60,636 bases of DNA from Terriglobales bacterium (GTDB taxonomy: Bacteria > Acidobacteriota > Terriglobia > Terriglobales > Acidobacteriaceae), in contig DASPRM010000147.1 in the NCBI GenBank assembly GCA_035624455.1, positions 1-60,636 on the forward strand, written 5' to 3'. The position numbers and the translations under genes were made by a program. The notes beneath the pieces are model-generated. The model was not told the DNA's origin. It saw only the letters and a list, made by a program, of their open reading frames with translations, and ran no database searches. Of the stretch, positions 8,529 through 17,219 are shown piece after piece (positions within the stretch are counted from its first letter, which is position 1; every line of letters starts with the position of its first letter).

Positions 8529-9032
8529 ATGGAAAGCGCAAATCAACCCAGCTGTTTTGCATGTGAGCTGCGCCCGACGCGGCTGTTTTGCGACCTTCCG
8601 GCCAATGCACTAGATGCCCTTGACCACATCAAGGACATCTGCAGCTTTGCGCGAGGAGCTACTTTGTTCCAGGAGGGCCACCCCGGCCGAGGCGTTTTTC
8701 TTCTATGCCGGGGACGGGCTAAGCTCTCCATCTCCTCCGATCGCGGACAACGTCTGCTGCTTCGCATCGCGGGTCCGGGCGAGATCCTCGGCTTGAGCGC
8801 CAGCCTGGCGGGTCTGGATTACGAACTCACTGCCGAAGCCCTCGACCCTGTCCAGGTCGCTTTCATCCGGCGCAAGGACTTGCTCAACTTCCTTCGCCAG
8901 CATCGACAAGCCTGCATGCAGGTAATCCATTTCCTCAGCGAGGATCTGCACTCCGCCTACGAGCGAGTCCGCTCCATGGGCTGGGCTCACACCCGCATTC
9001 GCACGTCCCCCTCCACGATGAGAGTGCAGTAA
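8529..9032 (+). CDS. Truncated FNR-like paralogue lacking the DNA-binding domain
   Basis: 167 aa from ATG 8529; an in-frame GTG at 8481 falls inside the operator and has no ribosome site. It is clearly a paralogue of the gene at 7689, sharing the Cys-rich start (SCFACELRPTRLFCDLP against SCFTCKLRAERLFCDLP), the sensor domain and the dimer helix. It ends with an unrelated 15-residue tail exactly where the winged HTH should begin. No HTH remnant was seen in any frame in the next 300 bases, so this is loss rather than a simple frameshift. The residue matching the fourth cluster ligand is Val in LDPVQVAF. It could be a decaying gene or a DNA-binding-deficient partner that titrates the full-length protein by heterodimerising. 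Confidence 0.7.
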   Translation: MESANQPSCFACELRPTRLFCDLPANALDALDHIKDICSFARGATLFQEGHPGRGVFLLCRGRAKLSISSDRGQRLLLRIAGPGEILGLSASLAGLDYELTAEALDPVQVAFIRRKDLLNFLRQHRQACMQVIHFLSEDLHSAYERVRSMGWAHTRIRTSPSTMRVQ

Positions 9033-9166
9033 TGCGGGCTCTGGCATCTCATTCCTGAAGCCTAACTCCTCGCGGAATCCGTCCCCTCAGCCGTCTCGGC
9101 AACGCAAATTGCGGGCTCAAATTTCCACAATGCGGTGTGTACCAGACATGTACGCACCTGCAGACG

Positions 9167-9182
9167 TGTGATCTACGTCACA
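9167..9182. promoter_or_regulatory. CRP-type operator 4 (perfect TGTGA-N6-TCACA)
   Basis: TGTGA-tctacg-TCACA is an exact CRP consensus match, about 300 bases before the decaheme cytochrome gene. Confidence 0.7.
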
Positions 9183-9328
9183 ACCAAAACATCTGCTTCT
9201 GGCGCAAACTCCCGGCTTCATTCCATTTCCTGCTCTGGCTTTTCGAAGAACCCGAGAAGGCACAGCAGCGCATTCCGGGATCCCATGCCTCAGCCCTTTG
9301 GTCGAGATGTGACGGTCAGACACGCGAA

Positions 9329-9344
9329 GGTGATTCATTTCACC
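9329..9344. promoter_or_regulatory. CRP-type operator 5 (GGTGA-N6-TCACC)
   Basis: GGTGA-ttcatt-TCACC keeps the GTGA-N6-TCAC core, with symmetric arms extending one base further on each side (AGGTGA/TCACCT). It is centred about 135 bases before the decaheme cytochrome start. Confidence 0.62.
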
Positions 9345-9471
9345 TGCAAATGTGAGCGTTGCCGTCGCCTAAAGCACACCGTTTCAAACAGAGTGCTCCT
9401 CACTCGTGAGCGCCCAGAGCTGTTTTTTAGAACCGCCGGGTAGGCCTCGAAAGGAGGTCAGATAAAGCCGT

Positions 9472-10500
9472 ATGACTTGGAAACGAGCAGTTCTTGTCGT
9501 TGCCATGCTGGGTATCGCCTTCACTGTCGAGGCTCAGCTCAATCCTGCTCCCTCAGCGGGCGTTTCACTGAGGGCCAATGCCGTCAACCAGAACTTGGAT
9601 AAAGCGGCTTCCCCACCGCAGCAGGCAAAAGCACCCGCCAAGCCGGACGGCGATTACGTGGGCAGCGATACCTGTATCGCCTGTCACGAAGATCAGAACC
9701 ACCGCTTCCAGAACACGGTCATGGGGAAGGTAATGGCCCATCCGCATACCGCGGATGAAGCTCGCGGCTGCGAGTCCTGTCACGGTCCGGGCAAAGCGCA
9801 CGTGGAAGCCGGGGGCGGCAAAGACACCATTCCCGTCCGCTTCACCAGTGATTCCAAGAACACCGTGGCGGAGAAAAATGCCGCCTGCGTGCAATGCCAT
9901 GCTCGCGGCAACCAGCTCTTCTGGAAGGGCAGCCCGCATGACTCGCGCCACATGGCTTGCGTGGATTGTCACCAGGCGCATCAAGTGGTGACCCAGACTC
10001 TATCTCAGGAAGCCCGTTTCCTTTCGCCACTCAGCACCAACCGAGGCTTGAAGAAGGTGCAGCCCGAACTCTGCCTGGACTGTCACCAAATGCGCCGCGC
10101 CCAGTTGCAGCGCTCCTCGCATATGCCGTACCGCGAAGGGAAGGTGACCTGCACCAGTTGCCACAACCCACACGGCTCCCCCAATCCCAGCCAGCTCAAG
10201 CAGAGCACGGTCAATGAGAATTGCCTCGCCTGCCACACCGAGCGGCGTGGTCCATTCCTTTGGGAGCATCCGCCGGTGATGGAGAACTGTGTCAACTGCC
10301 ATGAAGCGCACGGCACCAACAATCCGCAATTGCTGAAGATGCGCATGCCCAGGGTGTGCGACTCCTGCCATGACTCCAGCCGCCACCCCACGACTCCAAC
10401 CCTGCTCAATTCCGTCCGCGACTTCAATCGCGGCTGCACGAATTGCCATTCCTACATCCACGGGTCGAACCACCCGTCGGGGAACTTCTTTCTGCGCTGA
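9472..10500 (+). CDS. Decaheme c-type cytochrome, MtrA/DmsE family
   Basis: 342 aa, close to MtrA length (about 333). A signal peptide of about 22 residues is followed by exactly ten CXXCH motifs (first CIACH near 70, last CTNCH near 325) spread along the chain. Family members are periplasmic decaheme wires that insert into an MtrB-type barrel and carry electrons across the outer membrane for metal or DMSO reduction, or inward for Fe(II) oxidation. The ribosome site AAAGGAGGT lies about 12 nt before ATG 9472. The MtrB-like porin gene starts 14 nt after its stop, the usual mtrAB-type pairing. Two CRP-type boxes lie upstream. Which direction electrons flow cannot be told from sequence. Confidence 0.93.
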   Translation: MTWKRAVLVVAMLGIAFTVEAQLNPAPSAGVSLRANAVNQNLDKAASPPQQAKAPAKPDGDYVGSDTCIACHEDQNHRFQNTVMGKVMAHPHTADEARGCESCHGPGKAHVEAGGGKDTIPVRFTSDSKNTVAEKNAACVQCHARGNQLFWKGSPHDSRHMACVDCHQAHQVVTQTLSQEARFLSPLSTNRGLKKVQPELCLDCHQMRRAQLQRSSHMPYREGKVTCTSCHNPHGSPNPSQLKQSTVNENCLACHTERRGPFLWEHPPVMENCVNCHEAHGTNNPQLLKMRMPRVCDSCHDSSRHPTTPTLLNSVRDFNRGCTNCHSYIHGSNHPSGNFFLR

Positions 10501-10514
10501 GAGAGGAGAGCGAA

Positions 10515-13205
10515 ATGAAAATTCAGAGATCAAGACAATCTGCATACCTGGCAGTGTTCGCCCTCCTTTTCTGCTCGCTCGCCCTGTTCGCTGAAGACAA
10601 AGATAAAGACAAGGACAAGCCCGCCGAGGAGAAGCCTGCCCAGTATGGTGTCATCGAATTCGGAGCGCGCTACTCCTGGGGCAATGTCGACGGTCGTCAG
10701 GACCTTCTGCTGGGTCCCGGCGGTCCAGCAGCCACTGGAAATCCGTCGCTCGCCCCAGGCTGCCTGGGTTGCGGAACTTCGTTGGACCCCGTGCTGCGTT
10801 TCTCCAAATACGGAGAGTATCGCGATATCCGCAATGGTTTCTTCGTTCGCAAACTCGATGCCACCTTCGATAACCTGCTCAACACCAAGTACTACGCGAT
10901 CCTGCAGTCGCAAAAGTCGATCTACCGCGACCAGAGCTATCTGGCAACCTTCGGACAGTACGGCAAGTTCAAGGTCCAGTTCCGCTACGATGAGATCCCA
11001 CACGTCTACAGCGACGTTACCCGCACTCTCTTTACCAAGACCGCCACGGGTGTTTGGAGCTACCCCTCAGCAATCCGCTCCACCTTACAGGCCAGCACGA
11101 CCGCCAATCTCCCCTCGCTGATCGCCGGCACAGGCACCAATGCTCAGCAGGGAGTGGTAACAAATTCCAGTCTCATCACCCCGAGCATATTACGCAAAGC
11201 GGGCACCTTCCTGGCTTCCTACGATCTCAGCGAGAATCTCAACATCAACGGTTCGTTCTTCCGCGAAGCGGAGGATGGCTACCGGCCGATTGGGCTGATC
11301 ATGAACTCCAGCCCCAGCGCCAGCGCCACTTCCGGCTTCGGTGTCGAACTGCCGGAGACGATCAGCTACTTCAACAATCTGGCGCGTATGGGGGCGGAAT
11401 ACGGCAAACACGACTGGGCGGTCCAGGGCGCCTTCGTGGGTTCCTTTTTCGAACAGAACATCCCCTCGATGACCTGGGACAACCCCTTCCTGCTGACGCA
11501 GCCTGCCGGCTCTGCTGCCATCTCCAATCCCACCACCGGGCGCATGACGCTATATCCCAACAACCAGGCTTACTACATCAATCTCGCCGGCGCCGCCGAC
11601 TTGGGGAAGTGGGTACGCTTGATGGCCAGCATCAGTCCTGGCTGGCTGCGTCAGGATGATTCCTTCCTGCCTTACACTACCAATGGCGCGATCACCGGAT
11701 GCGGCGGGGTGACCGGTGCGCCCTGCACGACGACTGCCTCTCTCCCAGCTCCGAGTCTGGAAGGCAGCAAGCAGACTCTGGCCATGAACTATACCTTTGT
11801 CACCCTCCCCTGGAAGCAATTCCAGATAAAGGCCATGTATCGTCACTACGACTACAACAACAACACCCCGGTGCGTACTTTCACTCCGACCGAAGGTGAT
11901 GCGGCCTCGCCGGTTGTCGCCGGTGTGGAAAACACTCCTTTCGGCTTCAACCGCAAGAACTTCGATTTAACCGGGAACTGGTACTTTGCCAAGAAGAGTT
12001 CAGCCAAGATCGGCTACCAGGCCGAATGGATGGATCGCTCACACCGCGACGTCGAGCACTCATTGGAGAACACTATCCTCGGCGCCGTCGACGTCGCCTA
12101 TTGGAAGAACCTTCTGTTCCGGCTGTCTTATCGCCACTCAAGTCGCAAGCCGGATGAATATCAGGACGATAATTCCAGTGACCCGGTCACTGGCGCTCCC
12201 ATTACCTGCACTGATCCCAGCGTAGCCTTTACCGCCGACCAACGCTGCAGCCGCAGATTCGATGAGGCGCACAGAGTGCGTAACCGCGCCGACGGCCTGA
12301 TCGAGTACACTCCCCTGGGTTCGTTGACCCTCTCCGCTTTCGGCGGAACTATCCAGGATGACTACAACCAGCGCGGCGATACTAACAGCCCCACCGCGCT
12401 GAACTTCCTCACTGGAAGTGCGGCGACCACGAACCCCTATTACCTTTATGGAATCCTGAAAGACATCTCCTACAACTATGGTTTCGGCGCAGATTACGCC
12501 TTTTCGCCGCGCCTCTCGTTTTTCGCTGAGTATTCTCACGAGCACTACTACAGAAGGCTGATCTCTCGTAACCGCACCCCAACCAGTGGCACCCAGACCA
12601 TTCTGACCTGCACCGGCTGCGATACAGCCAACAATGATTGGGAAAGCACAACCCCGGAAAAGGTCGACATCTGGACGGTGGGAACCGACACCAATTTGAA
12701 TAAGAAGGCGTATTTTTCGACCTATTATTCGTTGTCGGCGGGACTCGCTAACACCCTCTCGCGGTTCCTGGGCGATCCCACCATCACCACCGGTCCGAAC
12801 GCGTTCGTGTTAGTGGGCACCAGCGCCGCCGTAAGCTACCCAGAGTCAACCGCCCGCCAGCATGAAGTGGTGGCGGTCTTCAAGTACAAGCTCACCAACC
12901 ATCTCATGCCCAAATTCGAGTTCCGCTATCAGCAATTCGACAACAAGGACTTCCAGACCTCCCCCATGTCGCAGTACATGGGCTGCGCTAGCGCTGCTAC
13001 GGGGACCGCGGTGCCGGGATGTCCCATCCGAGTGGTCAGCAGTACGACCTCGCCCACGCCGGTCCTGAGCCCCAACGCGCCTATCAGCTTCTACCCATAT
13101 TTCCAGGTCGTCGACAACTCGTCGGCGCGGTACTTGTTCCTGGGCGTAGACCAGCCGTCCTACCATGCCTACTACGTATCGGCGACTCTGGAGTTCCACT
13201 TCTAA
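10515..13205 (+). CDS. MtrB/PioB-family outer-membrane beta-barrel protein
   Basis: 896 aa. ATG 10515 has GAGAGGAGAG directly upstream; a longer frame overlapping the cytochrome gene is ignored. A signal peptide (1-26) is followed by a charged Asp/Lys stretch, then many alternating amphipathic strands, and the chain ends in Phe (LEFHF) as barrel proteins do. A CLGC pair lies at Cys83/Cys86; an N-terminal CXXC is characteristic of MtrB proteins of metal reducers. A second CXXC (CTGC) lies near 699. It would sheath the decaheme cytochrome encoded immediately upstream. At about 900 aa it is longer than Shewanella MtrB (about 700). No surface cytochrome of the MtrC/OmcA type follows. Confidence 0.88.
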   Translation: MKIQRSRQSAYLAVFALLFCSLALFAEDKDKDKDKPAEEKPAQYGVIEFGARYSWGNVDGRQDLLLGPGGPAATGNPSLAPGCLGCGTSLDPVLRFSKYGEYRDIRNGFFVRKLDATFDNLLNTKYYAILQSQKSIYRDQSYLATFGQYGKFKVQFRYDEIPHVYSDVTRTLFTKTATGVWSYPSAIRSTLQASTTANLPSLIAGTGTNAQQGVVTNSSLITPSILRKAGTFLASYDLSENLNINGSFFREAEDGYRPIGLIMNSSPSASATSGFGVELPETISYFNNLARMGAEYGKHDWAVQGAFVGSFFEQNIPSMTWDNPFLLTQPAGSAAISNPTTGRMTLYPNNQAYYINLAGAADLGKWVRLMASISPGWLRQDDSFLPYTTNGAITGCGGVTGAPCTTTASLPAPSLEGSKQTLAMNYTFVTLPWKQFQIKAMYRHYDYNNNTPVRTFTPTEGDAASPVVAGVENTPFGFNRKNFDLTGNWYFAKKSSAKIGYQAEWMDRSHRDVEHSLENTILGAVDVAYWKNLLFRLSYRHSSRKPDEYQDDNSSDPVTGAPITCTDPSVAFTADQRCSRRFDEAHRVRNRADGLIEYTPLGSLTLSAFGGTIQDDYNQRGDTNSPTALNFLTGSAATTNPYYLYGILKDISYNYGFGADYAFSPRLSFFAEYSHEHYYRRLISRNRTPTSGTQTILTCTGCDTANNDWESTTPEKVDIWTVGTDTNLNKKAYFSTYYSLSAGLANTLSRFLGDPTITTGPNAFVLVGTSAAVSYPESTARQHEVVAVFKYKLTNHLMPKFEFRYQQFDNKDFQTSPMSQYMGCASAATGTAVPGCPIRVVSSTTSPTPVLSPNAPISFYPYFQVVDNSSARYLFLGVDQPSYHAYYVSATLEFHF

Positions 13206-13222
13206 ACAGCGCTATAGCCATC

Positions 13223-13254
13223 GGGAGCGGTAAACTGCCGCTCCCCCTCCTTTT
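13223..13254 (+). terminator. Terminator-like hairpin between the MtrB-like and CbcL-like genes
   Basis: Perfect 8-bp stem GGGAGCGG (13223-13230) with CCGCTCCC (13238-13245) and a 7-base loop, followed by CCTCC and four T residues. It could end or attenuate transcription of the mtrAB-like pair, making the next cytochromes a separately regulated unit. Confidence 0.55.
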
Positions 13255-13280
13255 CATAATCTCCATTAAGCACAGTATCG

Positions 13281-13296
13281 TGTGACCTCCGACACA
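13281..13296. promoter_or_regulatory. CRP-type box, imperfect (TGTGA-N6-ACACA)
   Basis: One perfect half-site TGTGA and a degraded second half ACACA. It lies after the hairpin that follows the MtrB-like gene and before the CbcL-like gene. Weak on its own; supported by position. Confidence 0.35.
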
Positions 13297-13425
13297 CTGC
13301 CGTTCGCCACGCCCGGGCAAGTCCACCGCAGTCTCAACTCCCGCATTCAGAAGGGCTTACGCTCCAAAGAGCAAGAATCGCACTATCGTGCTTGCGAGCA
13401 CAGCCCTGCGGTTCGGACTACCCAA

Positions 13426-13441
13426 TGTGCTCCCGGTCACA
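13426..13441. promoter_or_regulatory. CRP-type box (TGTGC-N6-TCACA)
   Basis: TGTGC-tcccgg-TCACA has one mismatch to the CRP consensus and lies about 160 bases before the CbcL-like gene. Confidence 0.45.
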
Positions 13442-13595
13442 TCGCCACGTGCGGGCATTCACAGCCCCTTGGGACATAAATCTGCGATGTATAAGAAGGC
13501 GCAGCTGGCTCGTTCTTCCAGCGCTTGAGCCTGGTCGATCGATGCCACGCGCGCCACGCGACTCGGTATCGCATCCTGCTCGCTTGAGACAGGGA

Positions 13596-15599
13596 ATGAA
13601 AAATTTCATATTCGTCCTCATATCTCTACTGCTTTCGATCACGACGGTTTCGGCCGCAAGTAAACCCGCTCCTGCGGACAAAAGCGCCGAGTGCCTCGCT
13701 TGTCACAGCGACGTAAATCTGGTCAAAGAAGTAAACGGGAAAAACGTCAGCCTGCGGGTGGATGAGCAGAAATTCAAGAACTCGATTCACGGCAGCATGT
13801 TCGGCTGTACCGATTGCCACACCGACGTCAAGGGCTTCCCGCATGATCCGGCCCCGGCGAAGGTGAGTTGCCAGACCTGCCACGCTGACCAGGTCACACA
13901 ATACGAGAACAGCCTGCACGCGCAGGCTCGCAAGAATGGCGACACCAAAGCCGCCACCTGCCTCGATTGTCACGGCAGTGCTCATGAAATTGTGGTCGCC
14001 AGCGATCCCAATTCACCGGTGAACCACGTCAATATTCCCAAAACCTGCGGAAGCTGCCACGGCCAGAAGTTCGTCATGGAAGCCAGCGGTCACAGCGCTG
14101 CCCAGTTCGTCTCCTATGAGGAGAGCGTGCATGGTAAGGCGGTGGCTGCGGGTTCGGAAAAGGCCGCCGTGTGCACCGATTGCCACGGAGCGCATGAAAT
14201 CCTACCCGCCGGTAATCCCAAATCGCCGATCTTCAAATTCAACGTGCCCAATACCTGTGCCCAGTGTCACAGCGGAGTGAAACAGGAATTCATGGGCAGC
14301 ATTCACGGGCAGGCAGTCAGCCGCGGAAATTGGCAGGCTCCCGTGTGCACCGATTGTCACGGGATCCACGCCATCAAGTCGCACGTCGATCCTAATTCTT
14401 CCGTTTCTGCGCAGGCCCTGGCGCGAACCACCTGCGCACGCTGTCACGAGGGAGTGCGGCTCTCACAGGAATTCGGAGTCGCCGGACGCCGCGCTTCGAC
14501 TTATCTGGCCAGCTATCACGGACTGGCATCGAAGCTGGGCTCCAATGTGGTTGCGAACTGCGCCAGTTGCCACGGGGTTCACAACATCCTGCCCTCGTCC
14601 GACCCCAAGTCCACGATCAACCAGGCCAACCTGGTCAAGACATGTGGCCGGTGTCACCCTGGAGCGAGCGAAAACTTCGCGCGTGGCAAGATCCACGTCG
14701 GTGCACCCCTCTCCGCCGATATGGGCAGCATCGCTGTGCGCTGGATCCGCCGCTTCTATCTCGCCATGATCTTCGCGGTGATCGGCGGCATGGTGTTGCA
14801 CAACTTCCTGATCTGGAGAAAGAAGGCTGTCGAACACCGCAAGAATGGCCACCGAGCAGTCACGCGCATGGACAAAAACCAGCGCATACAGCACCTGCTG
14901 CTGCTGTCTTCCTTCTTCGTACTGGTCATCACCGGCTTTGCTTTGAAATATCCCGATTCCTGGTTCGCCAGCATGCTGGGACTAGGCGAAAAGGTGCGCG
15001 GCATCGTCCACCGTGCCGCCGGCGTGGTGCTGATCGGGGTATCCCTGTACCACCTCGCCTACCTGATTGCGGACCGCAAAGGCCGGCGCATTATCTCAGA
15101 CATGCTGCCCGAACCAAAAGATGCCTGGGACGTTGTGGGGGTGCTGCGCTATTATCTCGGTCTCGGCAAGCACAAACCTGAATTTAAACGCTTCACTTAT
15201 GCGGAAAAGGCAGAGTACTGGGCTTTAGTCTGGGGCGCGGTGGTGATGGCCACAACCGGACTGATGTTGTGGTTCAAGATGACCGTGGGCCATCTGCTGC
15301 CGCGCTGGTGGCTCGACATAGCTACGGCTATCCACTTCTATGAAGCCGTGCTGGCCACGTTAGCTATTCTGGTCTGGCATTTTTACCAGGTGATTTTCGA
15401 TCCGGATACGTATCCAATGAACTGGGCCTGGTATGACGGGAAGATGTCGCTGGAGCACTATTCAGAAGAACACAATCTGGACCGGCAGACGATTTCCGAG
15501 GCGATCCGAGCCGAAGCCGCTGAGCAGCCGGCGCAGGCGGAAGACGAACCGGTTCACTCGGGCAGCGTTGAAGAATCAGCACCGAACTTGAAAAACTGA
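13596..15599 (+). CDS. Inner-membrane quinol oxidase: 11-heme cytochrome c fused to cytochrome b (CbcL-like)
   Basis: 667 aa from ATG 13596, chosen because a clean signal peptide (1-21) begins there; the ribosome site is weak. Residues about 30-370 carry eleven CXXCH motifs, several in the repeated form CTDCHGxH. The C-terminal part, from about 380, has five hydrophobic helices with His residues (RIQH, VHR, YHLAYL, IHFYEA, WHFYQVIF) typical of FdnI/HydC-type di-heme cytochrome b, ending in a Glu-rich tail. The same fusion in Geobacter CbcL oxidises menaquinol and passes electrons to the periplasm for low-potential extracellular electron transfer; CbcL has nine c hemes. It lies between the mtrAB-like pair and the ImcH-like gene, 56 nt before the latter, and is probably co-transcribed with it. 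Direction of electron flow is inferred. Confidence 0.88.
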   Translation: MKNFIFVLISLLLSITTVSAASKPAPADKSAECLACHSDVNLVKEVNGKNVSLRVDEQKFKNSIHGSMFGCTDCHTDVKGFPHDPAPAKVSCQTCHADQVTQYENSLHAQARKNGDTKAATCLDCHGSAHEIVVASDPNSPVNHVNIPKTCGSCHGQKFVMEASGHSAAQFVSYEESVHGKAVAAGSEKAAVCTDCHGAHEILPAGNPKSPIFKFNVPNTCAQCHSGVKQEFMGSIHGQAVSRGNWQAPVCTDCHGIHAIKSHVDPNSSVSAQALARTTCARCHEGVRLSQEFGVAGRRASTYLASYHGLASKLGSNVVANCASCHGVHNILPSSDPKSTINQANLVKTCGRCHPGASENFARGKIHVGAPLSADMGSIAVRWIRRFYLAMIFAVIGGMVLHNFLIWRKKAVEHRKNGHRAVTRMDKNQRIQHLLLLSSFFVLVITGFALKYPDSWFASMLGLGEKVRGIVHRAAGVVLIGVSLYHLAYLIADRKGRRIISDMLPEPKDAWDVVGVLRYYLGLGKHKPEFKRFTYAEKAEYWALVWGAVVMATTGLMLWFKMTVGHLLPRWWLDIATAIHFYEAVLATLAILVWHFYQVIFDPDTYPMNWAWYDGKMSLEHYSEEHNLDRQTISEAIRAEAAEQPAQAEDEPVHSGSVEESAPNLKN

Positions 15600-15655
15600 A
15601 TATCGCAGAAGACTGAGAACCTACTCGGCTGACATAGTCCCTGCAGGAGAACTGC

Positions 15656-17212
15656 ATGAGTGATGCCAATCCGCCGCAAGCAGGCGAGTCCGTTCCGTCG
15701 CCGCCCCCCGCACCGTCTTCTACCAGCGGTTTGTTTCGCAATCCCATCAGCCTGATTGGCGCCGCCATCGCCGCGGTGGCAGCGGCCAATATTATCTTTT
15801 TGGTCATCATCGACCTGATGTCCGGACATCCCAGTCCCTACATCGGGATTCTGGCCTACATGATTGCGCCGGCTTTTTTGGTGCTGGGCCTGGTGCTGAT
15901 CGCGGTCGGCATCCTCCACGAGCGCAGTCGCCGGCGCAAGGGGATTGCTGCCGCACTTCCTCGTTACCCGCGAATTGATCTCAACAATCCTGCCCAGCGC
16001 AGTGCTTTTGCTTTTTTTGTTACTTTCACCCTGGTATTTGTCCTCATCAGTGCGGTGGGAAGTTATAAGGCTTACGAATTTACCGACTCAGTGCAGTTCT
16101 GCGGCCAGCTCTGCCATAGCGTCATGCATCCGGAATTCATAGCCTATTCACAGTCCCCGCATGCCCGCGTGGCCTGCGTCGATTGTCATGTGGGAGCGGG
16201 CGCCGGTTGGTATGTGCGGTCGAAATTATCCGGCGCTTACCAGGTCTACGCGGTTGCTTTTCATAAGTACCCGCGTCCTATCCCCACTCCGGTCTCGAAC
16301 CTGCGCCCGGCACCGGAAACCTGCGAGCAATGCCACTGGCCCAAGAAATTTTATGGCGCACAACTGAAAGTCTTCACCCATTTCGGGACTGACGAAAAGA
16401 ACACCCCGCGGCAGATTCGCATGCTCATCAACACCGGCGGCGGCGATCCCAATACTGGTTTGCCGACGGGCATCCACTGGCACATGAACATTTCCAACGA
16501 AATCACCTACATTGCCACCGACAAGCAGCGCCAGACTATCCCCTGGGTACAGGCTAAAGACGCCCAGGGTCGGATCACGGTTTATACAGCAAAGGACGGT
16601 GGCTTGACCCCGGAGCAGGTGCAGAAGGGGTCTCGCCGTCGCATGGATTGCGTGGACTGCCATAACCGTCCCACGCACATTTACGTCCCTCCCGACCGCT
16701 CCGTGGATGAGTCCATACTGGCGCGCAGGATCGATGCGTCCTTGCCTTACATCAAGCAACAGGCCGTCAATACGCTCACCGGTCAGTACAACACCACGGA
16801 ACAAGCCCGCGAGGCTATCGCCACTGATTTACAGAAGTTCTATCAAACCAAATACCCTGATATTTACTCGTCCCGCCAACTGGAAATCCATAACGCTATC
16901 TCCGAGCTCCAGCGTATCTACAGCTCCACCATCTTTCCCGAGATGAAGGTGGACTGGCGGGTCCATCCCAACAATATCGGTCATTTCTATTTTCCGGGAT
17001 GCTTCCGTTGTCACGATGGCAATCACGTCAGCGCGGAGGGCAAGGTCCTCAGCAAAGAATGCAACATCTGCCATACCGTTATTGCCCAGGTTGAAAGTGG
17101 ACAGCCTGTGATCGGCAGCGCTCAGGGGATCGCCTTCAAACACCCCGTGGACCTCGGAGACATGACTGCGGTGAGCTGTAATGACTGCCATACCGGCGGC
17201 GTCGGACCGTGA
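15656..17212 (+). CDS. NapC/NirT-type seven-heme membrane cytochrome (ImcH-like)
   Basis: 518 aa; ATG 15656 has GGAG 7 nt upstream. Three membrane helices lie at about 29-54, 60-88 and 115-141. After the last come seven heme sites: one unusual CX3CH (CGQLCH, followed by SVM) and six CXXCH (CVDCH, CEQCH, CVDCH, CFRCH, CNICH, CNDCH). NapC/NrfH-type proteins oxidise quinol in the inner membrane, with a Met near the first heme acting as ligand. Three helices plus seven hemes is the layout of Geobacter ImcH, used with high-potential acceptors. It follows the CbcL-like gene in the same direction, so one operon may carry both a low- and a high-potential quinol exit. There is no dedicated reductase such as NapA or NrfA nearby. 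Confidence 0.87.
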   Translation: MSDANPPQAGESVPSPPPAPSSTSGLFRNPISLIGAAIAAVAAANIIFLVIIDLMSGHPSPYIGILAYMIAPAFLVLGLVLIAVGILHERSRRRKGIAAALPRYPRIDLNNPAQRSAFAFFVTFTLVFVLISAVGSYKAYEFTDSVQFCGQLCHSVMHPEFIAYSQSPHARVACVDCHVGAGAGWYVRSKLSGAYQVYAVAFHKYPRPIPTPVSNLRPAPETCEQCHWPKKFYGAQLKVFTHFGTDEKNTPRQIRMLINTGGGDPNTGLPTGIHWHMNISNEITYIATDKQRQTIPWVQAKDAQGRITVYTAKDGGLTPEQVQKGSRRRMDCVDCHNRPTHIYVPPDRSVDESILARRIDASLPYIKQQAVNTLTGQYNTTEQAREAIATDLQKFYQTKYPDIYSSRQLEIHNAISELQRIYSSTIFPEMKVDWRVHPNNIGHFYFPGCFRCHDGNHVSAEGKVLSKECNICHTVIAQVESGQPVIGSAQGIAFKHPVDLGDMTAVSCNDCHTGGVGP

Positions 17213-17219
17213 GCATCCA

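Larger units (their letters stand above)
9033..9471. other. 439-base regulatory region upstream of the decaheme cytochrome operon
   Basis: No gene is supported. It holds two CRP-type operators (9167-9182 and 9329-9344), a CTCAC-tc-GTGAG mini-palindrome near 9400, and the AAAGGAGGT ribosome site just before the cytochrome gene. The missing HTH of the preceding gene cannot be found here. Confidence 0.6.
13206..13595. other. 390-base gap before the CbcL-like cytochrome gene
   Basis: Holds a terminator-like hairpin and two weaker CRP-type boxes (13281-13296 and 13426-13441), plus an inverted repeat GTGCT-TGCG-AGCAC near 13390. The frame of the next gene is open back to 13392, but it has no signal-like N-terminus there and no ribosome site, so I treat this stretch as non-coding. 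Confidence 0.55.

Noticed and set aside
9033-9300. Frameshifted HTH for the truncated FNR paralogue
   Set aside because: No frame here shows the expected LTHEEIAxxIGxSRETV-type sequence.
10443-10514. Longer N-terminus of the MtrB-like protein
   Set aside because: It overlaps the decaheme gene and would bury the signal peptide; ATG 10515 has a good ribosome site.
13392-13595. Upstream extension of the CbcL-like gene
   Set aside because: Arg/Pro/Cys-rich shadow sequence without ribosome site, followed by a clean signal peptide at 13596.
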